Made by a program: the position numbers and the translations under genes. The notes under the pieces are model-generated. The model was given only the letters and a program-made list of their open reading frames with translations, ran no database searches and was not told the DNA's origin. This document shows positions 9,021 to 20,500 of a stretch of DNA of 22,204 bases, in pieces. Each line of letters starts with the position of its first letter. Within the stretch, counting starts at the first letter, position 1. This DNA is from Intoshia linei (Eukaryota > Orthonectida > Rhopaluridae): assembly GCA_001642005.1 (NCBI GenBank), contig LWCA01000603.1, positions 1 through 22,204 on the forward strand. The letters run 5' to 3'.

Positions 9021-9558
9021 TAGTGACATATTTTATTGTATGTTTTATTTTTTTCAATTCCATGCTAACTATTTTATTATAGTTTTTTATAAGTAATTGA
9101 AAACTATATATAAGCTATATTTACTATATTATAGCTGTTAATAAACCCTAATAAAAACTGTCAAAAGTATGTATATTTAACTAAATATGGTATCATTATG
9201 AAAAAGAAAGAAACCATACAGACAATTCATAAAACTCTATAATAAAGTTCATTTTAATTATTTATACAATAATTTTGTAGTAATATTTATATCGTACATA
9301 TAAAGACATTAAGGACTAAGCACTCTCGTTTCTCAGATACGTGTGACATCCTAATTTACACATCTAAAACACACATTTTAAAATGATCGCTTTTAAATAA
9401 ATACTATCTCATGCAACTCTGGTGATAATTAATAATGTTGAAATCTTGGATAAAAATTTGACTTATAATATCTGCCATTGACTATTCTCAATTTCATGAT
9501 TCAATAAAATAGATTAAAATGTTTTATATTATAAATTTAACACATTCATGGTTTTCAA
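9021..9558. other. Intergenic AT-rich stretch
   Basis: No gene seen. A short TGTGACATCCTA at 9341-9352 resembles the end of the 8325-9020 element, but not enough follows it to call another copy. Confidence 0.4.
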
Positions 9559-9631
9559 GGTCCCGTGGCCCAATGGATAAGGCGTCTGACTACGAATCAG
9601 GAGATTGTGGGTTCGAGTCCCATCGGGATCA
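9559..9631 (+). tRNA. tRNA-Arg (anticodon ACG)
   Basis: A complete cloverleaf: acceptor GGTCCCG/CGGGATC with discriminator A at 9631, D stem GCCC/AGGC (last pair mismatched), anticodon stem TCTGA/TCAGG around loop CTACGAA giving anticodon ACG, variable region AGATT, T stem GTGGG/CCCAT around TTCGAGT. There is no intron. The B box GGTTCGAGTCC is intact at 9610-9620. It is followed at once by seven T (9632-9638), a Pol III stop. ACG, read as ICG after deamination, decodes CGN arginine codons. Confidence 0.97.
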
Positions 9632-9638
9632 TTTTTTT
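9632..9638 (+). terminator. Pol III oligo-T terminator of tRNA-Arg
   Basis: Seven consecutive T begin directly after the discriminator base. Confidence 0.85.
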
Positions 9639-9901
9639 ATAGAGTAGTATTTTCATCAATTTATTAAATTTGATGCAAATTCAACCAAGTAAATTTGACA
9701 TTCACCCTTCGAGTTCATGCATTCTGCCAAACTCGTAATTTATTGTGAAAATTATGTACTAGACATGTATATAGCTATTATTTTTATTTTCGTGTTACAT
9801 TTATTGTACTATAAAACATTATTTTGCAATTTGTAATGCAAATTTTGTATTGACATTGTTACACATTACATATAAAATTGTTAAAATATTAAATTTTGTA
9901 T

Positions 9902-9974
9902 GGTTCTGTGGTATAGTGGCTAATACGTCTGCCTCACACGCAGAAGGTCGCGGGTTCAATCCCCGCTAGAACCT
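9902..9974 (+). tRNA. tRNA-Val (anticodon CAC)
   Basis: A complete cloverleaf: acceptor GGTTCTG/TAGAACC, D stem GTAT/ATAC, anticodon stem TCTGC/GCAGA around loop CTCACAC giving anticodon CAC (valine GTG), variable AGGTC, T stem GCGGG/CCCGC around TTCAATC. There is no intron. The discriminator position is T, the first base of an oligo-T run that also ends transcription; A is more usual for tRNA-Val. It lies 270 bp downstream of tRNA-Arg on the same strand, but each has its own terminator. Confidence 0.95.
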
Positions 9975-9981
9975 TTTTTTT
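9974..9981 (+). terminator. Pol III oligo-T terminator of tRNA-Val
   Basis: Eight T follow the acceptor stem directly. Confidence 0.85.
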
Positions 9982-11518
9982 GTGGAATTTTTTTTCAAAT
10001 TTAATTGTTGGCTAATTAATTATGAACCGATACCAACACTTTTAATACTTAAATTACGACACATTACATACATTAATAAAATTGAGTTTCAGCCTTCAAA
10101 GGGCTTAACATATATGAGTTTTAAATTTAATATTAATTCTTTTAAATTAAACATCAACTCTTTCATTTTTGATTTCATTTAATCGATTTTATTTATTTTA
10201 ATTTAAACTTCAACTATTTTAATTTATACTTCAACTATTTTAATTTAAACATTAAAAGGTGTATTTCTAATTAATTTTAACAATCAATAATAAACGTACC
10301 AGAATTAACCAATTTTTTTGACTTTAATTAAAGCTTCCAGAAATACGTTTTTTTGTAAAAGTACGTTTTAGGCAGCACTGATAAAACGTACTAAAAATTT
10401 AAGTTTATTATAATAAACTTTAATAATTTTTAAAATGTAATACGCTATGGTATACGATTAATTCAAATAATGTGAAATCATTTACAATTCAAATAATAAA
10501 ATATTTAAATTAAATTTTAATTTACAATTGTATTTTATATAGATTAAAACAAAAAACATGTAAAATTCCAATTCAACATTATAATTTTGTAACTAAGTAA
10601 TATGAGTACGTTTTTAGTATGTTTATAATCTGGCAGCTTTACTTTAATGGTAACCACGATTGGATTTACTTGAAAGTGAATCAATACTATAAAAACAAAC
10701 ACATAGAGTATTGACAACATGATAAAAATTTTATAAAAAATCGTTTTGAAAATTGAGTAAATTAACACAATTACACAATTTCATTGAAATGGATATCGTT
10801 TAAAATTCAACAAATCTCACGGATAGATAAAATATTTAAGGTTTAATGACATTATCACCTTGTGATTTAAATGATGATAAATTAAAATTAATGTATCCTT
10901 GTATAAATTTCACATGCATAATAAAACTAGTTTATTTACTTGTTAAAGTTATCAGTTTTGCATTTTGAAAATGTAAAGTATCCAAATTTCGAGTACATAA
11001 AAATATCATTGGAAATACAAGGCTAATTATAGAGAATAGATACATCTATAAAAGGTTATCTTATTGATTAAAACTATGAATCCATTTTGGTTAGTAAGTG
11101 CGTAATTTAAAATGTTCTAAATACGGCATTTTATTTAATCTAGATACAAATTTTTTACATTTTACAACATTTTTAACCAAGATACTATTGATATCCAATA
11201 TTTTATACAAAAGTTTTATATAAAGTAAAATTATAGTAATTCTTTGGTATTTTTATTTACACGAAAATTAATATTTAAATTTAAATTTTTATTTGTATTA
11301 TACTTTTACGCAGTATAGTTTTACACAACTAGCGTAAACATTAAAAAGTCAATATTGACACATTCTAAAGTCAGATTGAAATTTCTTTTTACATTGTCAA
11401 ACTTTTTCAGCTTATTTTTAATTTTTAATAACTGGTATTGATATTGTATCATTATTTTAGTTGTAATGCCATTCATCAAAATGGCCTATTATTTAACACT
11501 TTATTAATTTAGATAACC
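9982..11518. other. Intergenic region between the tRNA genes and the SLC6 gene
   Basis: AT-rich with no gene I can support. It holds a short 21-bp tandem repeat (10195-10257). The end should contain the promoter and 5' leader of the SLC6 gene. TTATTAATTTAG just before 11513 could be a splice acceptor for an upstream 5' UTR exon. Confidence 0.4.
10195..10257 (+). repeat. 21-bp tandem repeat, three units
   Basis: ATTTTAATTTAAACTTCAAC-type units occupy 10195-10215, 10216-10236 and 10237-10257. The third diverges at its end, and a looser copy may precede at about 10139. Confidence 0.7.
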
Positions 11519-14500
11519 ATGAAAAAATCTAAAAAGTCAGAGGAAGACATTAATAACAGTATAACATCAAATATTTATGAAACTGATTCATCTATGTTCA
11601 CCAGGGACCAATGGTCCACCAAGGTTGATTTTCTGTTAGCTTGCATTGGCTTTTCCGTAGGATTCGGCAATGTTTGGAGGTTATTTTTATTTTTTATTCT
11701 ACATATTTCATTTTTATGTTTTACATTAATTAAACAATCCACGTGTAATTTATTTGATACTTTGAAAACGTAACATTTAACTTTGATTTATTTAATTGAT
11801 TGGTGAGTGGGTGTTGATGGTAGGAGTAGTATTTTTTATCGTTTATACTCATTTTTTAATATTTTTAAATGTAAGTATCTTTATATTGACTTGATTACTA
11901 TTCAATCTTGTCCATTTTATGATTAAAAATTATTTAATTTAAAATTTGATTTTTTAACATGTGATTTACACAATAGATTACATTGTACAATTATAATACA
12001 TTATTGAATTAAAATTTTTTTTTGTATTAAATTTTATGTCCTCGTGTATGGTTAAGTCAATGATTAGTTTATTTAATTTTAGTTTTTCTGCTATCGAATA
12101 TAAACAAATATTAGTTTGTTAACCTTGAAATTATTGTAATCTTTGTAGTTTAAATGTAATACTTCAAGTTAGTCTGGTTAGTGGTAATTCGCGACTCGCA
12201 AGTTACATCTTTATTATTAAAAGCTGAATAAATAAATTATAAATAATAATTTAATTATACATTATGTTTATTTATATATCTGTACGAATATTATCACTAT
12301 TATCGCGTATGCATTATTGCTTAATTTAACTGGGTCAATCGAATTGCATTATGCATATTACTTTTTGCTTGTACCGATTATTGTGTCATTTCATTATTAT
12401 TGTTGTGGGAGTTGCACCCTTAGTCTTAAGTTTAAAAAATATAAAGCAGTCATGTAGCATTTAATAAAAAAAAGTTTCATTTGGAACAACGCTTAGTCAA
12501 ATAATATATCTTAAAACTTTATTATTGAACAAAAAAGTATTCTATGTGATGCAGTAATCAGTGATTATGCTTTTGTGTAGATTATTTTGAAAAACACTAG
12601 ACAAAAAAATGGAAAATTGTCCAAGATCTACATGAGACCCATACGAATAAAAAGCTGAAATTTTTGTGATCAACATGATACTTATCTTTTTTATTTTACA
12701 GTACGCTATCAAAAGATAATGATTGACAAAACATCATAGAAACTAAGCTATTTTAATTTATTTTAATAAAATTTAATTATAGTAAACTAGGTTGACTGTT
12801 ATGTACTATGTACTATGTACAAACACACTCACACACAAAAAAATATTGCATAGTATATTATATAAGTAAGGATAAAGATATATTTCAATTTTTTTTTCAA
12901 GATATCTATAATTTATAGCGGATAATTATATGATCATATTTAAATTAACAAGAAATCAATATTAAAAAAATTACAGGTGTACAAAAATTTCGTTTTTTAG
13001 GATTTTGCTAGAATAGTTCAAAAAAAATGAAAGACCCAAATGTTTAAAATATTATTAAAATGACTTATTCAAATTTTACAATATTGAATAATAGCTAAAA
13101 ATCTCGTACTTACGCAATTTTGTATTGCAACGCACTAGATTCGCGTCGTATTGTTTAGGATCACTAATCTAAAGCATGGGTTTTTAAACTGGGGTGCCAA
13201 AATTTTTTTTTATAAGTATCACTTTACTGCATGGGTCGGCAACCAATGGCCCACAGAATAATTTTGGTGACCCTTTGAGTATATATGTAAATTATTTATT
13301 TTCAAGTTACATTATCTCTTTTAAACACCGTTTTAAACATTTTCTACTAAAATTGGCTCATTATAATCATTTTAATTCAAAATTTTCAAATCGTTCTGGA
13401 TTTTATTTTGTTGAATATACAAGAATCGTTTCTTTTTAATTAAAATGGAAATGTATTGAAAAATTAAAAGTGTATATTTTCAAAAACGGGGCCCGTGGAA
13501 TTTTGTCATATTAAAAAGTGGCCCACGAGATGCAAAAGGTTGCCGACCCCTGCTTTACATCTATATTTTTTAAAATTAAATAAAGTTAGAAAATGAAGTT
13601 AAATTCTTGTTAAATTGTTACTGACAATATTATTATGTTTATATCAATATTATGTCCATTGTACATAATATTTATATAAAATTGAATATTATGGGGTGTG
13701 TCTGTCTGAGTGTCTGTTACCGTTTATTTAAAAAATTAACAGTGCTCAAATTTAAAAAAACAAATTTATAATACTGTTTTTGAAATGTGTAGAATGCAGT
13801 ATCAAAAATTTTATTTTCTGAAATTCAGTCCTTCAGGGTCAAAAACTCAATTTCTCATTTATTTTAATTATAAAATCATCCTTAAAATTTAAAAAAAAAC
13901 TTTCTGTGATGCGTTTTAAAATTTATTAATACTGTCGTAAATCTCAACATCAGAAACTTCATCTTCATAAAAGTAATAAGATAATAATAACTATAAATTA
14001 TTATATATGATAAAAACATCAATATTTTTTTACAACAATATTTACTGAGTACCACTGGTGGCTCTCAAACGTGTCAAGACAATCTGCTGAAAACCACTGG
14101 CCATTCTCAACTAGTGAAATGGTTAATTAAAACGTATTTGTAAAACAATCAATATATAATAGATATTTTAACTAAATGTATACTATAATATTAAAATAAT
14201 CCAATATTCAATAAATATATAATATGTGAGTCGATCGATTTCATTTCAACAATTTAGTCATATGTATGGGTAAATTGTCTGAGAAGGTTAGTATAATTTA
14301 AATATAAAAACAATTAAAAAAAGTTATTGATTAAAGAAATTACCGTGGATTATAAAACTTGGTATAATAGAAAAGTATAAATCCTTAATTATTCTGGGAT
14401 GTATGAACATTGTTCATTAATATAATACTCTTATAATGATGATATATGGTTATAACACTTTATTAGCTATATTTTTAAATATTCATTTATATAGCCTTCA

Positions 14501-17500
14501 CTCTAAATAATATGTATATTTAATCTATTCAATATATAATTAAATAAAAAATTTTAGGTTTCCTTATCTATGTCACAAACATGGTGGAGGTAAAACATAT
14601 AATTGTCTAATAAAGATGTTTTAATCCAGTAGAATGCCATACATGTATTTTCAAATTTATATATTTTAAATATTAATTTTAAATGTATAAATTTTTGATA
14701 TATAAATGTACTTGAGGGTGACTATAATTGTAATATTGTAAACTGAATAGTTCAGTTGAAATAAAATATTAAAAAACTATTTAAATCATTTTCAAACAGT
14801 TTAAATCTATAATTCATATTAACCCTTATTTTGACTATTAGATTTTAAACGTGTGTCATATGCTAATCATTCTTTTTAACCAATTATCTTTAATATGATA
14901 ACACTAACATCCATATAACCACTTGTGTTCATTTATATTTGCACTTTTGTGCAGTCATTAAGTTTTATGCATTAATTTATATTATAATTGATATTAGTAG
15001 ATTTTTTGTATTTATCTGCATAATTTAATTGTAGTTTCACATTAATTTAAATAAAAATCATACTTAGATTTGATAGAGGAAAAAAATTCTTTGATTTGAT
15101 TAAATTGAGGTGTGTAGGGGCATGAAGTTTGAAATATTATGGTAAGTAAAGAATAGTTTTGTGGTTGATAGCGTCCTATGTGATCACCATTGTCCGTAAT
15201 AACACACTTGTCTAGTTTTATCAATGATACTGTACCTGGATCGAAAATTTAAATCATACGAAGCTATTTGATGTAGATATATTTAGAGAACCTTAGAAAA
15301 TTTAATATGCAAATTACACCTAATTGATATCCAAGCTAGAAGTTGAGCATCTGCTCTAGATTCTCAAGAAGCACTTTATAAGCCTTTTCTGTTACAAATG
15401 AATACCCATATTGCTTTTGAGTATGCAAATTTAATCTAGCTATGCAATGCCTTCAAATAATACAAATGTAAATCAATGATGCAAAAATGAAATTATATAT
15501 GGTATATGTATGTAATTAATGCTTGGGTGCAAGTTCATTTCAGTTTATATGATTAAATAATATACATTGCATATACCACTGCACAGCAGTGCTAATGTAC
15601 ACTGACAATAGTGAAAATATATATGAACACAAGTGCATACATAAGTAAACAACTCTGTTAATGATAATATTCTGAAGATGGAAATTTAAATTATAATATT
15701 TTTAGATAAATAAATTAAAAAATTGTTGGAAAATGACATAATATGATTAATTTTAATACCATCATAATCTAAATTTTATGAGCTTTTTAATGAACTACAT
15801 ATGATGTTAGGCGATTTTAGTAGAATATTAAAGATTTATAAATGAAGTAATACAATTGTCTGATTTAATTAAGTGCTACCAAGAATTGTTATTATTTTCT
15901 AGTCTATCATTAAAGTTATACACTGAATATAAAAATTGTTTGTTTGCCTGTGTTATATATGTATAATTTACATTGAATATAGATATATGTAGGGCCGTGG
16001 AGAGCCAGCAGTAGGCCCTTATAAAAATTTTTAATAAATTGGACCTCTATACATTTTTGAATCGATTGTTCATTATCTAAAAATTAAAGATAACTGTTGA
16101 AAATCGCATTAGTTATCGAAATTTTAGTATACTTAAGAAATTTCCAAACATTACATATTAATAAATGAAAAAAGTAGACCGGAGTGATTGTAGACCCGGG
16201 CCATATGATCCCTAGCCCTCTCCACTGCCTGGATATATGATGTTATGTACATTGTACAATGTGCATTATAAAAATATATGGTTTATGCAGTGTTTATCAA
16301 GTTTTGTGTCAATTTAAATGCGCGTTTTTGCGCCGAAAAATTATAAAAATAAACCACCGATTGTGCATACATTCATGTAATTTTAACTTAAGGATATATG
16401 ATTTTAATATTTATTTGAGAAACACTCATAAATAATATATATGGTTCGCATTATTTCTTTTTATAATAGGCGCCTTTTTGATACCATATTTTATATGTGT
16501 GGCAGTAGCAGGCATACCGTTATTCTTCCTAGAAGTATCTCTTGGGCAATTATTACGAGAAGGTGCTTATGGTGTTTGGAACATTTGCCCAATTTTTAAA
16601 GGTAATTAAGAAATGAATTTGGTTATATTCTTTTAAACATTTATATAGGAATTGGAATCGCCTCACTTGTAGTAGTGTTTATACTCGACATATATTATAA
16701 CGTTATATTGGCATGGGTATTGAGATACCTATTTGCCTCATTTACGCCGTATTTACCGTGGAGTGATTGCTCGTTCCCGGAGGCAACAAAAAAATGTGGT
16801 GACAGTGTTACTCCATCAGAAGAATACTGGACGTAATTTATTTTTAAAATGTAGTTGTTTGTAATTTTCATTTATGTTATGTAGAGAGTCTGTATTGCAT
16901 TTATCTAATGGAATCAATGATATTGGGATCATTCGATGGGATTTAGTTTTGTGTCTATTGCTAGCATGGATTATTGTTTTTGCTTGCATATGCAAAGGAA
17001 TTAGATCATCCGGAAAGGTATTTACTTTTTCATATACATTATGTATATAAAAATAATTATTATAAATCCTAACTTATATAAAAGGCTACGCGATTTTTGT
17101 CTATGTGTGTGTTCAACTTTATTTAAATAACTACGCGTCTTAGAATTTTTTAAAGTCCACATTTCAATTACAGTTTTTTCAGGGGGTGTGCGCAAACATA
17201 ATTTCAACCTCCCAATTTCACATCTTACGGGTCAAAAACCCCAGTTGTCCCTTCTTTTTGAAAATCAAACGAGTTGGAGAATTCAAAAAAATATATACGT
17301 TGATATGGATATTAAAGTGATAAACATTATCATAAATTTAAATTTAAAAAAATTTTTATCTTCAGCGCCAAAATTACAAATTACCCTTCTTTTTTTAATG
17401 AAAACAGCCCTAGAATTTCAAAAAATTTCAATCTGAATAAGTGACGACTTCACGGTCAAAAAAACATTTTAGTATTCATATATTTTTTTTCCGAAATATT

Positions 17501-20500
17501 TTATTAAAACAAAAAATGTGAAATAATTAATAGTCCGAAAATTAAAAAAAAGATTATTCTGATAGAGCTTATTTTAGTTGATATAAATACAAAATTTCAA
17601 CCCCATAAATCTACGCATTCCCGGTGAAAAATAATTTTTAATATATTATCAACATCAATATTTCGATTAAAATCAAAAATTGATAAATAATAAAATAAAT
17701 AAAACAATAACTCATTGTTTGAAAATGCTAAAAATAAAAGTAACATTCACTAGAAAAAAGGCCAAAGTATGAAGATGAGACGTCTCAATAAGATCATTAT
17801 CTCAGAAATAGGTTAAATAACAATTGTTTTTTTAATTAATCAAAGGTTTAGAAACATTAAGTTATTCTCAACCCGATTTTTTGAGCGAAGCGCCATATAG
17901 TGAAGCGCGGCGTGTTATGCAATTTCGCCGTATGCGAACATTTTTTTTGGAGGCTCTATTTTACTGTGGGGTCTCTTTTTCAAAAAATAATAACAGTTTA
18001 CACAATTTTTATTGCAAATTTTAAATGAATACTTTAAATTTTTTATAACATATAGCAAATAGCACATTTCAAAATGACTTCATGATGAATACTTTGGAGA
18101 AAAAAAACAAAATATGGGTGTCTCATAGTAATGGAATAAAAACTGCTAACACTAAGAGTCTTTCACCATAGAGAAAAAAATTATAGAATATAAATAAAAT
18201 ATGTCTGATCTTATGATTTTTATTGAAGTAATTAAATTACCCTGTGAAATATCACTTAACCCTGAGCCCTAAGTTGAATTTGAAAACTCGAATTCTCAGG
18301 GGAAAAATAACGCAGTTAACAACCCTGATTAATCATAATAATGTGTTCATTCTGATATACATCTAGGAAAATTTTCAGTAGAATTATATGAAGTTATGAT
18401 CTACGGTAATACATTTTTGTAGCCTTACTTTAATGGGTTCGTAAAAGTGATTTGAACCATAATAGATTTAATTTTTAATGCTAAAATTAGATATATCCGC
18501 CTTCGGCAGAGCTAGGTGCTGTTTGTACAAAGTACAAACCAGCCAAGCTAGTAATTTTATATTCGTCATAGTCGCTATATTGGTTATTACTAGGTTAAGT
18601 TTTACTTGACAAATAAGATGAAATAAAATTTCTGTATATATAAAAAGTTATGAAGTAACTCCAAGATTACTTTAGATACAAAGAATTAACAAAAAATTCA
18701 TTATATAACACTTACTTTACGGCATTTTGATTAAAAAAACTGACTTTATAGAGCGTTAATTAGTCTATCATGGTATCATTATGCTTGAGATTTAATGGAC
18801 ATTATCATATCAAAATGACGTTTTGACATAAAAACTTAGTTATTACCATTCTACTTAGTCATCTTAGTATACCATTTCACTATCAATATGATAATAATTA
18901 CAACCAATGTGATAATAATTAAATTCAATCTGATAACATTTTGCAACACAATAAAATAACAACAAGCAATGTGATAATAGCAATTATCAATGTTATCATT
19001 GCTATATTCAAAGTGATAATCAAATTATTAAGGGTTTCTGGTATACCAACATTTAAATTGTAATTAACGAGAAACGTAATATGATTGAATCGCACTACCC
19101 ATAATATATTTTTTTTACGTTTAAAATTTATATTTAAGAAAAATATTCGAATTTTCTGAGTTTAAATTGTTAAAAATATCCGTATGTTATTCGCAGTATA
19201 TAGTTTCGAAATAAAAATATAAATTCATTTTGAAAATTATCATATTACAAAGTAAGAATAGTCACAGTCAATGTAAAAATAGCTAAATTCAAAATGGAAT
19301 AACGATTGTCAATGTGATAACAATTAAAATCAATGTAAGAATAATTACATCCAAAATGAGAGAAAAAATTTCAACTAAATTCAAAGTGAGAATTTATTAT
19401 TATATTATTATTAATTTTTATATAATTAAATGCATAGATATGTTAATTTAATGTTAATTGTCATATTTTATTAATTAAATTTCAAAAAAATATTCACAAA
19501 TACGTTTAATTTCGAATATAATATAGAAAAATAACATTTTTAATATTTTTTATGATAAAATTTAATGGTTATGAAGTAGATTCAAACTCAAGTCTAAGTA
19601 ACACAAAATTTCAAAAATACTTATGTTCACTATTAAAAAATCGAATCAAATAAGGAAAAATATGAAATTATAGCTTCTTAATAATATACTTAAAGTTTGA
19701 GGTTCTTCTTTTTTTTAAATTTGTATATATAATTTATTTTATATCAAATATTTCACCAATTTTTTAAGGAATGATTTCTGTAAAAAATTTTTAGAGATTA
19801 TGAATCTGCATAATTGCCTCAACGTACGTAATTCAATGGGTTGAGGATATATCGTCTGATTCTTCAGAAGCAGAATTTTCATCAGTATTGGAACCAATTA
19901 CTATACCTTCCTTGTTAATAATTTTGTTTATTATGAAATTTTGTTGGTCCACATCATCATATGGAACAGTGGTTCCTAAACTTTTTCCACCGTGAACCAT
20001 TTGTAAAAAAAATGTATGTGAACTACATAATTTTTTTTAAAAATCGTTTTAACCCTGAACATGTCATTAATGTAACACTGGTATGTTTTTATTATATATT
20101 CCTCCTTAAAATTTAAATTAAATCAAAAATTTTACATTTATTTTGAAGTGGTAGCAGCTATGACGTAATTAAAAAAATATCTGTATACCTATACCTATAT
20201 TATAAACAAACTATCAGTGCCAAACCTACTGTATTTGAGATTCGACTTCGGAGGGATCTCGAAGAAAATTTTTTAAAATGGAGGCATTCATTTGCTAAAT
20301 TGAACATTAAAAAAAATTTAAATTTAAAATGCCAACTCAAGAGCCTTAGAGATGTGGATAGGGTTATATAGCACTACAATTCGTTTGCGAAATTTTTTAA
20401 AGTTCAGCTCTGGGATCTACTATTTAACTAATTTAAGTCGTTAATTAAATTAAATTTAAGGCAAGTGAAATTTAATAACGTTATTTTGTTAAACTTTCCT

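Larger units (their letters stand above)
11680..14557 (+). other. SLC6 intron 1 (2.9 kb)
   Basis: Donor GTTATT, acceptor TTTTAG. It contains a truncated CTAG-hairpin repeat end (12786-12825), a hAT-type element (13230-13552) lying next to another hAT-like end (GGTTTTTAAACTGGGGTGCC near 13178), and a dispersed repeat from about 13690 to 13980 (GTCTGTCTGAGTGTCTGT and TCTCAACATCAGAAACTTC). No gene seen. Confidence 0.75.
14590..16469 (+). other. SLC6 intron 2 (1.9 kb)
   Basis: Donor GTAAAA, acceptor AATAG. It contains a minus-strand DDE-transposase-like fragment (15042-15240) and a hAT-type element (15990-16231). No host gene seen. Confidence 0.75.

Noticed and set aside
9341-9352. TGTGACATCCTA resembling the end of the 8325-9020 element
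   Set aside because: Adjacent sequence does not align convincingly in either orientation.
9982-10182. Plus-strand frame of 66 codons after tRNA-Val
   Set aside because: It begins in the terminator region and consists of AT-rich Phe/Ile/Asn codons without a motif.
10544-10768. Minus-strand hydrophobic frame of 74 codons
   Set aside because: AT-rich chance frame with no recognisable membrane family and no adjoining exons.
13194-13439. Plus-strand frame of 81 codons
   Set aside because: It lies across the end of a hAT element and has no transposase motif.
14047-14115. CACTGGTGGCTCTCAAAC and AAACCACTGGCC, hAT-end-like strings
   Set aside because: No paired end or target duplication was found.
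17022-17436. Open frames on both strands in SLC6 intron 5
   Set aside because: They coincide with the dispersed TTTCAAC repeat and show no conserved motif.
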